Notes under the pieces: generated by a model
Told to the model about the DNA's origin: nothing
Databases searched by the model: none
Seen by the model: the letters and a program-made list of their open reading frames with translations, nothing else
Part shown: positions 36,143-45,582 of the stretch, in pieces
Position numbering within the stretch: position 1 is the stretch's first letter
How the letters are laid out: each line of letters begins with the position of its first letter
Made by a program: the position numbers and the translations under genes
NCBI RefSeq assembly: GCF_019844075.1
Contig: NZ_CP081964.1
Location: forward strand, 1,364,001-1,428,000
Direction of reading: 5' to 3'
Origin: Curtobacterium sp. TC1
GTDB lineage: Bacteria; Actinomycetota; Actinomycetes; Actinomycetales; Microbacteriaceae
Length of the DNA stretch: 64,000 bases

Positions 36143-36741
36143 CCGCCCGCACCGCCTCGATCAGCCGCAGTACGAGCGAATCGAGCGTCGAACTCGAGCT
36201 CGACCTCGACGGCACCGGCTCGTCCGACATCTCGACGAGCGTGCCGTTCTTCGACCACATGCTGACGGCGTTCAGCAAGCACTCGCTCATCGACCTCCGC
36301 ATCCGTTCGACGGGTGACACCGACATCGACGTGCACCACACGGTCGAGGACACCGGCATCGTGCTCGGCCAGGCCCTCAAGCAGGCCCTCGGCGACCGCT
36401 CGGGCATCGGCCGGTACGGCGACGCCCTGGTGCCCCTCGACGAAGCCCTCGCCCAGGCGGTCGTAGACGTCTCCGGGCGTCCCTTCCTCGTGCACTCCGG
36501 CGAGCCGGCCGGGTTCGTGTTCCACCGCATCGGCGGGCACTTCACCGGGTCGATGATCCGCCACGTGTTCGAGGCGATCACGTTCAACGCCGGCATCACC
36601 GTGCACGTCCGCGTGCTCGGGGGTCGTGACCCGCACCACATCGCCGAAGCCGAGTTCAAGGCGTTCGCGCGTGCGATGCGGAAGGCGGTCGAGCTCGACT
36701 CGCGCGTCGACGGCATCCCCTCCACGAAGGGCGCACTGTGA
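36139..36741 (+). CDS. hisB: Imidazoleglycerol-phosphate dehydratase
   Basis: 200 residues, the monofunctional form without the phosphatase domain. The metal-binding motifs are [11 protein letters not shown] (~66) and [16 protein letters not shown] (~167), plus [13 protein letters not shown] (~36). It overlaps hisC and hisH by 4 nt each, so the three are translationally coupled. Confidence 0.97.
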   Translation: MTARTASISRSTSESSVELELDLDGTGSSDISTSVPFFDHMLTAFSKHSLIDLRIRSTGDTDIDVHHTVEDTGIVLGQALKQALGDRSGIGRYGDALVPLDEALAQAVVDVSGRPFLVHSGEPAGFVFHRIGGHFTGSMIRHVFEAITFNAGITVHVRVLGGRDPHHIAEAEFKAFARAMRKAVELDSRVDGIPSTKGAL

Positions 36742-37373
36742 CCGCGAAGCCGAACGTCGTCGTCCTCGACTACGGGTCGGGGAACGTCCACTCCGCGGCG
36801 AAGGCGCTCGAGCGGGCCGGTGCCGACGTCACGTTGACCTCGGACAAGCAGGCGGCACTCCGAGCCGACGGCCTGCTCGTGCCCGGGGTCGGGGCGTTCG
36901 CCGCGGTCATCGACCAGCTCGAAGGCGTCCAGGGCGGCGAGATCGTCGACCACCGTCTGGCCGGCGGCCGTCCCGTCCTCGGCATCTGCGTCGGCATGCA
37001 GGTGCTGTTCTCGCGGGGCATCGAGCGTGGTGCCGACGTCGAGGGGCTCGGGCAGTGGCCCGGCACCGTCGAGCAGCTCGAGGCCGAGGTCCTGCCGCAC
37101 ATGGGCTGGAACACCGTCCAGGCGCCGGAGGACTCCGTGCTGTTCGACGGGCTGCACGACGAGCGGTTCTACTTCGTGCACTCGTACGGGGTGACCGACT
37201 TCCCGCTCGACGCCTACGGGCCGTTCCGTGCTCCCGGCCTGACCTGGGCCGAGCACGGGCAGCGGTTCATCGCCGCGGTCGAGAACGGGCCGCTCACGGC
37301 GACCCAGTTCCACCCCGAGAAGTCCGGCGAGCCGGGCATCCGCCTGCTGACCAACTGGGTGCGCTCGCTCTGA
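36738..37373 (+). CDS. hisH: Imidazole glycerol phosphate synthase, glutaminase subunit
   Basis: 211 residues. Class I glutamine amidotransferase delivering ammonia to HisF. Nucleophile Cys in [15 protein letters not shown] (~82), His-Glu pair in [13 protein letters not shown] (~193), [18 protein letters not shown] at the start. hisF is not in the window. A 97-base gap follows before priA. Confidence 0.96.
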   Translation: MTAKPNVVVLDYGSGNVHSAAKALERAGADVTLTSDKQAALRADGLLVPGVGAFAAVIDQLEGVQGGEIVDHRLAGGRPVLGICVGMQVLFSRGIERGADVEGLGQWPGTVEQLEAEVLPHMGWNTVQAPEDSVLFDGLHDERFYFVHSYGVTDFPLDAYGPFRAPGLTWAEHGQRFIAAVENGPLTATQFHPEKSGEPGIRLLTNWVRSL

Positions 37374-37470
37374 ACCCGGCCCGCGACGGGCGCGACGGCG
37401 CCGCCGGACGCGCCACGGGCCTCCAGTCCGAACACCGCACCTCCTCCACCGCGACGAAACCGACAGGACC

Positions 37471-38217
37471 ATGACCGACCTCACCGACACCTCGCCCCTC
37501 GTCCTGCTGCCGGCCGTCGACGTCGTCGACGGCCAGGCGGTCCGGCTGACCCAGGGCGAGGCGGGCAGCGAGACCGGCTACGGCGACCCCGTCGCCGCCG
37601 CACGCACCTGGCGCGACCAGGGCGCGGAGTGGATCCACCTGGTGGACCTCGACGCGGCCTTCGGGCGGGGCGACAACCGCAAGGTCATCGCGCACGCGAT
37701 CCGCGAGGTCGAGGGCGTGTCCGTCGAGCTGTCGGGCGGCATCCGCGACGACGCCTCGCTCGAGGCGGCCCTCGCGACCGGTGCCGCGCGCGTCAACCTC
37801 GGCACGGCGGCCCTCGAGAACCCGGGCTGGGCCGCGCGGGTGATCGGCGAGTACGGCGAGCAGATCGCCGTCGGGCTCGACGTCCGGGGCACGACCCTCG
37901 CCAGCCGCGGCTGGACCGAGGACGCCGGCGACCTGTGGGAGGTCCTGGACCGCCTCGAGGCCGCGGGGTGCGCACGCTACGTCGTCACCGACGTGACGAA
38001 GGACGGCACGCTGCAGGGCCCGAACGTCGAGCTGCTGCGTCAGGTGTGCGACCGGACCGACCAGCCCGTGGTCGCCTCGGGTGGGATCTCGACACTCGAC
38101 GACCTCCGGGCACTCCGCGAGCTCGTGCCGTTCGGGCTCGAGGGCGCGATCATCGGCAAGGCGCTGTACTCCGGGGCGTTCACGCTGCCGGCCGCGCTCG
38201 ACATCGCCTCGGAGTAG
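37471..38217 (+). CDS. priA: Phosphoribosyl isomerase (HisA/PriA)
   Basis: 248 residues, TIM barrel. In actinobacteria lacking trpF the enzyme (PriA) works in both histidine and tryptophan synthesis. Catalytic Asp residues are in [15 protein letters not shown] (~13) and [14 protein letters not shown] (~171); SGGIRDD and [11 protein letters not shown] hold the phosphate. Whether it is bifunctional cannot be decided from sequence alone without knowing if trpF exists. sseB-like gene follows after 4 nt. Confidence 0.92.
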   Translation: MTDLTDTSPLVLLPAVDVVDGQAVRLTQGEAGSETGYGDPVAAARTWRDQGAEWIHLVDLDAAFGRGDNRKVIAHAIREVEGVSVELSGGIRDDASLEAALATGAARVNLGTAALENPGWAARVIGEYGEQIAVGLDVRGTTLASRGWTEDAGDLWEVLDRLEAAGCARYVVTDVTKDGTLQGPNVELLRQVCDRTDQPVVASGGISTLDDLRALRELVPFGLEGAIIGKALYSGAFTLPAALDIASE

Positions 38218-38221
38218 CGGC

Positions 38222-39073
38222 GTGGCGGGGATCTCCAACGGGCGCGGAACCGGGCCGGACGTCGAGCCCGGCGCCGGGTCGGACGGCGCGCACGGCGTCG
38301 ACGACGCGCACACCCCGGGTGGCGCGGCGGACTCGGCCGGCTTCGCGTGGGAGGGCCGCACGTTCGACCACCACGACACCGCCTTCGCCGACGACGACGG
38401 GCTGGCCGACCCTGCGGTGACCGCAGCGATCACGGGCCTGGCCGCCGGTGCCTCGCAGGCGGCGGTCATCGAGGCGCTGCGCACCGCCCGCCTGCTCATC
38501 CCGCTCATCGCCGAGGCCGGTGACCTCGGCGAGACCGACGCCGGCAAGGTCGTGGACAAGACCCAGGAACTCTCCATCGTGACGGTCGCGGGGCCGGACG
38601 GGCGGAGCGTGATGCCCGCCTTCACCTCGGTCGACGCGATGCACGTGTGGGACGCCGATGCCCGGCCCGTACCCGTCGAATCCCGCCGGGTGGCGATGGC
38701 CGCGGCGAGCGAGGAGACCCAGCTCGTCGTGCTCGACCCGCAGTCCGCCACCGAGTTCGTGCTGCGCCGTCCCGCGGTCTGGGCGCTCGGCCAGGACCTG
38801 CCGTGGACACCGTGCTTCGAGGACCCCGAGGTCGCCCAGGCGTTCGCGGACTCGGTCGTGGGGGAGCGCAGCGTCGCCCGCGTCGAACTCACCCCCGGGG
38901 ACCCGGTCGGACGCTTCGCCGGACCGGAGCTGACGGTCGGGCTGGCGCTGCACCCCGGGCTCGACCGCGAGCAGGTCGGCGACCTCGTCGGCCGGCTGCA
39001 GCAGCGGTGGTCGACGGACCCGGTCATCGCCGAACGCGTCGACAGCATGCGCGTGGCCCTCCGCGCAGCCTGA
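38222..39073 (+). CDS. SseB family protein
   Basis: 283 residues. An Asp/Gly-rich N-terminus (~1-60) is followed by the SseB N-terminal-like domain: TARLLIPLIAEAG... TVAGPDGRSVMPAFTSVDAMHVW (~90-145). Cytoplasmic; function in actinobacteria unknown, but the gene is regularly found between priA and infC or scp genes. The GTG at 38222 is 4 nt after priA. Confidence 0.82.
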   Translation: MAGISNGRGTGPDVEPGAGSDGAHGVDDAHTPGGAADSAGFAWEGRTFDHHDTAFADDDGLADPAVTAAITGLAAGASQAAVIEALRTARLLIPLIAEAGDLGETDAGKVVDKTQELSIVTVAGPDGRSVMPAFTSVDAMHVWDADARPVPVESRRVAMAAASEETQLVVLDPQSATEFVLRRPAVWALGQDLPWTPCFEDPEVAQAFADSVVGERSVARVELTPGDPVGRFAGPELTVGLALHPGLDREQVGDLVGRLQQRWSTDPVIAERVDSMRVALRAA

Positions 39074-39116
39074 ACCGCGCGCGGCGGTGCGGCCTCGGCC
39101 CGGGCGGCGTCGCCGG

Positions 39117-39122
39117 TACGAT
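39117..39122 (+). promoter_or_regulatory. -10 box of the parA gene (leaderless)
   Basis: TACGAT, 6 nt before the GTG at 39129; it starts the parA-scpA-scpB-rluB run. Confidence 0.6.
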
Positions 39123-39128
39123 GGCCGG

Positions 39129-40004
39129 GTGAGCACGAACCCGACGACCAACCCCACCGGCGCGACCTCCATCGGTCCGACGGGTCGTCCTGTCCGGGAG
39201 TTCCCCGTGCCCGAGGAACTCGACAGCACCGGCCCCGCGCGCATCATCGCCCTCTGCAACCAGAAGGGCGGCGTCGGCAAGACCACGACGGCGATCAACC
39301 TCGGTGCGGCGCTGGCGGAGTACGGCCGCAAGGTGCTGGCCGTCGACTTCGACCCGCAGGGTGCGCTCTCGGCGGGTCTCGGTGTCCGCACACACGACAT
39401 CCACACCGTCTACGACCTGCTCATGGGCGCCGTGAAGGACCCGATCCAGGTCATCCAGCCGACGAACACCCCGGGGCTCGACGTGATCCCCGCGAACATC
39501 GACCTCTCCGCGGCCGAGGTGCACCTGGTCAACGAGGTCGCCCGCGAGCAGATCCTTGCGAGCGTGCTGCGCAAGGTCGCGAACGACTACGACGTGATCC
39601 TGGTCGACTGCCAGCCGTCGCTCGGCCTGCTCACCGTCAACGCCCTGACCGCGGCGCACGGCGTGCTCATCCCGCTCGAGTGCGAGTTCTTCGCCCTGCG
39701 CGGTGTCGCCCTGCTCATCGAGACGATCGACAAGGTGCGCGACCGTCTCAACCCGGCACTGACGCTCGACGGCATCCTGCCCACCATGTACGACTCCCGC
39801 ACCCTGCACTCGCGCGAGGTCATGGAGCGCGTCGTCGACACCTTCGACGACCGGGTCCTCGACACCGTCATCGGGCGCACCGTGAAGTTCCCCGACGCCA
39901 CGGTCTCGGCGCGGCCGATCACCCAGACGGCGCCCGACCACGCCGCCGCCCACGCCTACCGGCAGCTCGCACGAGAGCTCGTCCAGCGTGGCGCCGTCGC
40001 CTGA
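39129..40004 (+). CDS. parA: ParA/Soj family ATPase (orphan, scp-linked)
   Basis: 291 residues. Deviant Walker A CNQKGGVGKTTTAINLG (~43), DFDPQGALSAGLG (~74), Walker B VILVDCQPSLGLLT (~157). A ~35-residue tail precedes the ATPase. No parB or parS follows; scpA does, overlapping by 17 nt. This orphan ParA next to scpAB is usual in actinobacteria and is distinct from the partition pair near oriC. It probably works with ScpAB/SMC in chromosome organisation. Confidence 0.92.
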   Translation: MSTNPTTNPTGATSIGPTGRPVREFPVPEELDSTGPARIIALCNQKGGVGKTTTAINLGAALAEYGRKVLAVDFDPQGALSAGLGVRTHDIHTVYDLLMGAVKDPIQVIQPTNTPGLDVIPANIDLSAAEVHLVNEVAREQILASVLRKVANDYDVILVDCQPSLGLLTVNALTAAHGVLIPLECEFFALRGVALLIETIDKVRDRLNPALTLDGILPTMYDSRTLHSREVMERVVDTFDDRVLDTVIGRTVKFPDATVSARPITQTAPDHAAAHAYRQLARELVQRGAVA

Positions 40005-40791
40005 GCCGGGGTTCCGGGTCCGACTCGCCAACTTCGACGGCCCGTTCGACCTCCTGCTGTCGCTCATCACGAAGCACCAGCTCGACATCACCGAGGTCTC
40101 GCTCGGCGCCGTCACGGGGGAGTTCATCCAGTACGTGCGCCAGGCCGAGTCGGCGGACGAGCTCGACGAGGCCAGCGAGTTCCTGGTCGTCGCCGCGACC
40201 CTCCTCGACCTGAAGATCGTCGGGCTGCTGCCGCAGGGTGAGCTCGTCGACGCCGAGGACGTCGCCCTGCTCGAGGCCCGCGACCTGCTGTTCGCGCGGC
40301 TGCTGCAGTACCGGGCGTTCAAGCAGGCCGCCGACTGGTTCGGCGAACGCTGGGGCATGGAGTCGCGTCGGCACGTCCGCAGCGTCCGGCTCGAGGAGCG
40401 GTTCCGCGCGCGCACGCCCGAGCTCGTGTGGACGCTGTCGGTGCAGGACTTCGCCGCGCTGGCGGCGCTGGCGTTCGCCCCGCGGGAGATCCCGACGGTC
40501 GGTCTCGACCACCTGCACGCTCCGCTCATCAGCATCCGTGAGCAGGCCGCGATCGTCGTCTCGATCCTGCGGACACGCGACGGCGAGGGCGTCTCGTTCC
40601 GCGAACTGGTCGCGGGCGTCGACCAGACGGGTATCGTGGTGGCTCGCTTCCTCGCGATCCTGGAGCTGTACCGGAACGCATCGATCTCGTTCGAACAACT
40701 CGAGCCGCTCGGGGAACTCACGCTCCGATGGACCGCCGAGGACTGGTCCGACGAGAGCCTCGCCAACCTGGGAGCCGACTATGACGGATGA
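39988..40791 (+). CDS. scpA: Segregation and condensation protein A
   Basis: 267 residues. Kleisin that bridges SMC heads. FRVRLANFDGPFDLLLSLITKHQLDITEVSL (~9-39) is the N-terminal SMC-neck binding region; EFLVVAATLLDLKIVGLLP (~64) the following helix; ELVAGVDQTGIVVARFLAILELY (~206) the C-terminal winged helix. The GTG start lies inside parA, and the end overlaps scpB by 11 nt: tight translational coupling. Confidence 0.95.
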   Translation: MAPSPEPGFRVRLANFDGPFDLLLSLITKHQLDITEVSLGAVTGEFIQYVRQAESADELDEASEFLVVAATLLDLKIVGLLPQGELVDAEDVALLEARDLLFARLLQYRAFKQAADWFGERWGMESRRHVRSVRLEERFRARTPELVWTLSVQDFAALAALAFAPREIPTVGLDHLHAPLISIREQAAIVVSILRTRDGEGVSFRELVAGVDQTGIVVARFLAILELYRNASISFEQLEPLGELTLRWTAEDWSDESLANLGADYDG

Positions 40792-41482
40792 CGCACACGA
40801 CGCGTCCAGTGCCGAGCCCGGCGGCGCCGACGAGATGGCCGATGCCCGCGCGATCGAGCACGCGATCCACGAGCGCGCCGAGCACGACCGCGCCCCGCAG
40901 TCGCACCCGGCGATCCCGCTCGACCGCCAGCTCGAGGCGATCCTGATGATCGCCGACGAGCCCCAGTCGCTCGTCGCACTCGGCGCCGCCGTGGACGCCC
41001 CGGTGCCCGCCGTCCGCCAGGCGATCGAGCGCCTCGTCGCGGACTTCGACGGTGTCGACGACACGATCCGACGCGGGTTCGAACTCCGCGAGGTCGGCGG
41101 CGGCTGGCGTTTCTACGTCCGCCAGGACCTGGACGCCGTCGTCGAGCAGTTCGTCGAGGCCGAGCGCCCCTCGCGCCTGTCGCAGGCCGCGCTCGAGACC
41201 CTGGCGGTCGTCGCCTACAAGCAACCGATCACGCGATCCCAGATCGCGGCGATCCGTGCCGTCAACGTCGACGGCGTCGTCCGAACGCTGGTCGCGCGCG
41301 GTCTCATCGAGGAGTCGTTCACCGACTCCGAGACCGGCGCCATCAACTACGTCACGTCCGATCTGCTCCTGCAGCAGCTCGGCATCAACTCGCTCGACGA
41401 GCTGCCGCTCATCTCGCCCCTCCTGGACGACGGTGCGGACGGCTTCGAGCAGAACGAAGGGATCCCCGATGGCCGGGTTTGA
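40781..41482 (+). CDS. scpB: Segregation and condensation protein B
   Basis: 233 residues. Two winged-helix domains that dimerise and bind ScpA: RQLEAILMIADEPQSLVALGAAVD (~48) and LSQAALETLAVVAYKQPITRSQIAAIRAVNVDGVV (~133), the latter almost consensus. The first ~45 residues are an acidic/His tail. The stop overlaps the pseudouridine synthase gene by 14 nt. Confidence 0.95.
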   Translation: MTDDAHDASSAEPGGADEMADARAIEHAIHERAEHDRAPQSHPAIPLDRQLEAILMIADEPQSLVALGAAVDAPVPAVRQAIERLVADFDGVDDTIRRGFELREVGGGWRFYVRQDLDAVVEQFVEAERPSRLSQAALETLAVVAYKQPITRSQIAAIRAVNVDGVVRTLVARGLIEESFTDSETGAINYVTSDLLLQQLGINSLDELPLISPLLDDGADGFEQNEGIPDGRV

Positions 41483-43445
41483 CGACCGGGGGCGCGGCGC
41501 GCCCCGAGACCGAGACGACCGCAACGGACGCTCAGGAGGCCCGGATCGCCCCGGGCGTTCGGCTCCCGGCCGCGGCGGGGCCGGCTCCAGTGCCGGTGGC
41601 CGCTCCGGCGGGTACGGGCGCGACGACCGCGGGGGCGCACGTCCGCCGCGCGACGACGACCGTCGTGGCGGGTACCCGTCGCGCGACGACCGCGGTGGTG
41701 ACCGTGGTGGGTACCGGGGCAACTCGGCTCCGCGTGACGACCGTGGTGGGTACCGGGGTCGCGATGACCGCAGTTCCGCGCCGCGTGATGACCGTGGTGG
41801 GTACCGGGGTCGCGATGACCGCAGTTCCGCGCCGCGTGATGACCGTGGTGGGTACCGGGGTCGCGATGACCGCAGTTCGGCGCCGCGTGATGACCGTGGT
41901 GGGTACCGCGGGCGCGACGACCGCAGCGCCCCGCCCCGTGATGACCGCGGCGGATACCGGGGCAACTCGGCTCCGCGTGACGACCGTGGTGGGTACCGGG
42001 GTCGCGATGACCGCAGTTCGGCTCCGCGTGATGACCGTGGTGGGTACCGGGGTCGCGATGACCGCAGTTCGGCGCCGCGTGACGACCGTGGCGGGTACCG
42101 CGGCCGCGATGACCGCAGCTCGGCTCCGCGCGATGACCGTGGTGGGTACCGGGGTCGCGATGACCGCAGTTCGGCTCCGCGTGATGACCGTGGCGGCTAC
42201 CGCGGCCGCGACGACCGCAGCTCGGCACCTCGCGACAACCGCGACGACCGTAGCGGCTACCGGGGTCGTGACGACCGCAATGCCGCTCCCCGTGACAACC
42301 GCGACGACCGTGGCGGCTACCGCGGCCGCGACGACCGCAGCTCGGCACCCCGCGACAACCGCGACGACCGCCGCTCGGCCCCGCGTGACAACCGCGACGA
42401 CCGCCGCGGCCCCGACGGCCAGCAGAGCCGCGTGTGGCACAACGGCCGTCGCTACGTCGGCGGTACCACGAGCGTTCGCAACAGCGACCGCAGCAGCAAC
42501 GGCCGCACCACGCCGAAGCCGAGCGGTGAGCGCGACAGCAACGGCATCCCGGTGGAGGGCACGCCCGAACGGCCGATCATCGAGGACTGGGACGCGGCGG
42601 ACGGGACGGCGACTGCCGGGGCCGAGCCGGGCCTCCAGGCAGAGGGGGAGCGCCTGCAGAAGGTGATCGCCGCTGCGGGCGTGGCATCTCGCCGAGTCGC
42701 GGAGAACCTGATCGTCGAGGGCCGCGTGACGGTCAACGGCCAGGTCGTGGACGCTCTCGGGCGTCGTGTCGACCCCGCGACCGACGCGATCTCGGTCGAC
42801 GGCGTGCCGGTGCAGATCGATTCCTCGCGGCGGTACATCGTGCTGAACAAGCCGACCGGTGTCGTCTCGAGCCTGCAGGACGAGCGTGGTCGCCGCGACC
42901 TGACCGAGTTCGTGGACCGCTACGAGGAGCGCCTGTTCAACGTCGGCCGCCTGGACACCGAGACCTCCGGGCTGCTCGTCCTGACGAACGACGGCGACCT
43001 GGCGCACGTGCTGGCGCACCCGTCGTTCGGGGTGCAGAAGACGTACATCGCGAAGGTGCACGGCAACGTGAACCCCGCCGTGGTGCAGCGTCTGACCGAG
43101 GGCGTCGAGCTCGAGGACGGTCCCATCAAGGCCGACAAGGTGCGGTTGCTCGAGTCCTCGCGGGGTGAGTCGCTCGTCGAGATCACGCTGCACTCCGGCC
43201 GCAACCGGATCGTCCGACGCATGCTCGAGGCCGTGGACCACCCGGTCCTCGAACTCGTCCGTCGCTCGTTCGGGCCGCTGCACCTCGGCAGCCTGCCGCC
43301 GGGCAAGATGCGCGAGCTCGGCTCGGTCGAGGTCGGCAAGCTGCTCGGAACGGTCCGTGACGCCAAGCCCTCCGCTCGTGACGACCGCGACGTCGCCCTC
43401 GACCAGGGCGAGGACGACGAGTGGGACGACGAGACGGCGGACTGA
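41469..43445 (+). CDS. rluB: Pseudouridine synthase (RluB-type) with long Arg/Gly/Asp repeat domain
   Basis: 658 residues, more than twice the size of a plain RluB. Residues ~1-75 and ~310-380 are low complexity. Between them (~75-310) are about a dozen 16-17-residue repeats built on SAPRDDRGGYRGRDDRS, balanced in Arg and Asp and surely disordered. The enzyme follows: S4 RNA-binding domain (RLQKVIAAAGVASRRVAENL, ~394) and the catalytic domain with Asp in NVGRLDTETSGLLVLTNDG (~489), then HSGRNRIVRRMLEAV. It would modify 23S rRNA. The repeat part may bind RNA or phase-separate; this is inference. Coupled to scpB. Confidence 0.93.
   Translation: MAGFDDRGRGAPRDRDDRNGRSGGPDRPGRSAPGRGGAGSSAGGRSGGYGRDDRGGARPPRDDDRRGGYPSRDDRGGDRGGYRGNSAPRDDRGGYRGRDDRSSAPRDDRGGYRGRDDRSSAPRDDRGGYRGRDDRSSAPRDDRGGYRGRDDRSAPPRDDRGGYRGNSAPRDDRGGYRGRDDRSSAPRDDRGGYRGRDDRSSAPRDDRGGYRGRDDRSSAPRDDRGGYRGRDDRSSAPRDDRGGYRGRDDRSSAPRDNRDDRSGYRGRDDRNAAPRDNRDDRGGYRGRDDRSSAPRDNRDDRRSAPRDNRDDRRGPDGQQSRVWHNGRRYVGGTTSVRNSDRSSNGRTTPKPSGERDSNGIPVEGTPERPIIEDWDAADGTATAGAEPGLQAEGERLQKVIAAAGVASRRVAENLIVEGRVTVNGQVVDALGRRVDPATDAISVDGVPVQIDSSRRYIVLNKPTGVVSSLQDERGRRDLTEFVDRYEERLFNVGRLDTETSGLLVLTNDGDLAHVLAHPSFGVQKTYIAKVHGNVNPAVVQRLTEGVELEDGPIKADKVRLLESSRGESLVEITLHSGRNRIVRRMLEAVDHPVLELVRRSFGPLHLGSLPPGKMRELGSVEVGKLLGTVRDAKPSARDDRDVALDQGEDDEWDDETAD
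41690..42400. repeat. ~51-bp tandem repeats inside the pseudouridine synthase gene
   Basis: About 13 copies of a 48-51-bp unit (core CCGTGGTGGGTACCGGGGTC with GCGATGACCGCAG). All indels are multiples of 3, so the frame is kept. Several units are identical at DNA level, pointing to recent copy-number change. Confidence 0.9.
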
Positions 43446-43459
43446 CCGTGCTCGGTCGG

Positions 43460-43465
43460 TAGGCT
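43460..43465 (+). promoter_or_regulatory. -10 box of tyrA (leaderless)
   Basis: TAGGCT, 6 nt before the GTG at 43472. Confidence 0.6.
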
Positions 43466-43471
43466 TGCCCG

Positions 43472-44584
43472 GTGACCGACGTGACCCCGACCGACATCGA
43501 CCGCCGTCTGCGCGGCCCGGTCCGGGTCGTCGGTGCCGGGCTGCTGGGCGCCTCGATCGGTCTGGCCCTGCGCGAGAAGGGCGTGGACGTCGTCCTCGAC
43601 GACGTGTCGCCGGCCGCGTTGGCGCTCGCCGTGGACTACGGCGCCGGGCGTCGACCGGCAGCCGGCGACCAGCCGGAGCTCGTCGTCGTCGCGGTGCCGC
43701 CGGACGTCGTCGCGACCGTGGTGGAGCGTGAGCTCGCCGCCCACCCGAGCGCCGTGGTGACCGACGTCGCCAGCGTGAAGTCCGGTCCGTTGGCCGCCCT
43801 GGTTGCCGCCGGAGCCGACGTCACCCGCTACATCGGCTCGCACCCGATGGCCGGACGCGAGCGCAGCGGTCCGACCGCCGCCCGCGCCGACCTGTTCGTC
43901 GGACGCCCGTGGGTGATCGCCGGGCACGACGGCATCACTTACCAGCGTGCCGCGGTGGTCGAGGACCTCGCGCTCGACGTCGGCGCCACCGTCGTCCCGA
44001 TGGACCCCGAGTCGCACGACCTCGCCGTGGCGTACGTCTCGCACGCGCCGCAGCTCGTGTCGACCCTCATGGCCGCACGTCTGCGGGACGCCCCGGACGG
44101 TTCGCTCGGCCTGGCCGGCGGCGGCGTGCGCGACGTCACCCGGATCGCCGCGAGCGACCCCGGGCTCTGGGTGCAGATCATCGGGGCGAACGCCGGGCAC
44201 ATCCGGCCGGTGCTCACCGACCTGCGCGACGACCTTTCCCGCGTGATCGACGCCCTCGGCGACCCGGACGGCGCCGGTTCGCCGCGCACCATCGCCGAGA
44301 CGATCGCCGCCGGCAACCGCGGGGTCGAACGGCTGCCGGGCAAGCACGGCACCACCAAGCGCTTCGCCCAGGTGGTCGTCCTCGTCGACGACACCCCCGG
44401 GCAGATCGCCGCGCTCCTGACGTTCATCGGGGAGATCGGCATCAACCTCGAGGACATGCGCCTCGAGCACTCACCGGGCGCGCAGATCGGCATCGTCGAG
44501 GTGTCGGTGCTGCCCGAGCAGGAACAGCGACTCGTCGAGGAACTCGAGGGGCGCGGATGGAGGATCGCAGCAGCATGGGCCTGA
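43472..44584 (+). CDS. tyrA: Prephenate dehydrogenase
   Basis: 370 residues. Oxidises prephenate to hydroxyphenylpyruvate on the way to tyrosine. NAD-binding [21 protein letters not shown] (~17), catalytic-region [18 protein letters not shown] (~120) with the His of the TyrA family, and a C-terminal ACT domain ([23 protein letters not shown], ~299-370) for feedback control, probably by tyrosine. It overlaps cmk by 10 nt. Confidence 0.95.
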   Translation: MTDVTPTDIDRRLRGPVRVVGAGLLGASIGLALREKGVDVVLDDVSPAALALAVDYGAGRRPAAGDQPELVVVAVPPDVVATVVERELAAHPSAVVTDVASVKSGPLAALVAAGADVTRYIGSHPMAGRERSGPTAARADLFVGRPWVIAGHDGITYQRAAVVEDLALDVGATVVPMDPESHDLAVAYVSHAPQLVSTLMAARLRDAPDGSLGLAGGGVRDVTRIAASDPGLWVQIIGANAGHIRPVLTDLRDDLSRVIDALGDPDGAGSPRTIAETIAAGNRGVERLPGKHGTTKRFAQVVVLVDDTPGQIAALLTFIGEIGINLEDMRLEHSPGAQIGIVEVSVLPEQEQRLVEELEGRGWRIAAAWA

Positions 44585-45474
44585 ACGACGACACGAACGC
44601 AGCGACGAACGAATCCGGTGTGACCGGTGGTCCGGACGGGCCCGACACCGGTCTGCCGACCCCGGGACAGGGTGGTGCCGGCGGTCCGCTCAGCGGCAGC
44701 GGCGACGGCGGCGCACTCGGCGGTCCGGCCGGCGGCCTCGGCGAACCCGGCGGCGAGCCCGGTTCGACCAGTGCCCCGGTGCCGGCCGGTCTCACCGACG
44801 GCGCCTACGTCGCGAAGATCGTCATCGCGGTCGACGGCCCAGCGGGCAGCGGCAAGTCGAGCGTGTCCCGCGCGGCCGCCCGTGCTCTCGGCTACGGCTA
44901 CCAGGACACCGGCGCCGCCTACCGTGCGCTCGCCTGGCACGCCCTGCAGCAGCGGGTGGACCTCGACGACGCGGCGGCGATCCTGGCGAGCTGGGACACC
45001 TTCGACTACGCGATCGGCACCGATCCCGACGACTACTACGTGCGCGTGGGGGAGACCGACGTCACCGACGCGATCCGCACCCCGGACGTGACGGTTGCGG
45101 TTGCCCACATCGCGAAGCTCCCGGACGTCCGGCACCGCCTCGTGCAGCTGTTCCGGAACGTGATGCGGAAGACCGACGCACCGGGCATCATCACCGAGGG
45201 GCGGGACATCACCACGGTGGTCGCACCCGACGCCGAGGTCCGGATCCTGCTGACGGCCGACGAGTCGGTTAGAATGGCCCGGCGCTCGGCGGAGGTCACG
45301 ACCCAGTCGGCCGCAGAGACCTCCGCCGCACTCGCTCGCCGAGACGCGGCGGACGCGAAGGTCGTCGACTTCATGAACGCCGCGGACGGCGTCACGACGC
45401 TCGACTCCACCGACCTCGACTTCGACCAGACCGTGCAGGCGGTCGTCGACCTGGCCCGCGCGGCCACGCACTGA
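44575..45474 (+). CDS. cmk: Cytidylate kinase with Gly-rich N-terminal extension
   Basis: 299 residues against ~225 for a normal Cmk. Phosphorylates CMP and dCMP. The P-loop [19 protein letters not shown] starts only near residue 83; [32 protein letters not shown] and ARRSAEV follow as usual. Residues 1-80 are a Gly/Pro/Ser stretch (for example [19 protein letters not shown]) with no recognisable domain. An ATG at 44557 is an alternative start. Translated together with tyrA; der follows after 108 bases. Confidence 0.93.
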   Translation: MGLNDDTNAATNESGVTGGPDGPDTGLPTPGQGGAGGPLSGSGDGGALGGPAGGLGEPGGEPGSTSAPVPAGLTDGAYVAKIVIAVDGPAGSGKSSVSRAAARALGYGYQDTGAAYRALAWHALQQRVDLDDAAAILASWDTFDYAIGTDPDDYYVRVGETDVTDAIRTPDVTVAVAHIAKLPDVRHRLVQLFRNVMRKTDAPGIITEGRDITTVVAPDAEVRILLTADESVRMARRSAEVTTQSAAETSAALARRDAADAKVVDFMNAADGVTTLDSTDLDFDQTVQAVVDLARAATH

Positions 45475-45582
45475 CGCACGACCGGACGGCCTCGGCCGCC
45501 TGGTCACACCACGGCCGGAACTCCGGCCCGGCCGGGAACGGCCACCGACACCGCGGCTCCGGCCGCTCGCGAGGAACCCACC

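Noticed and set aside
41690..42400. CRISPR-like regular repeats
   Set aside because: The repeat period is fully coding, multiples of 3, without unique spacers, and continues into an enzyme frame.
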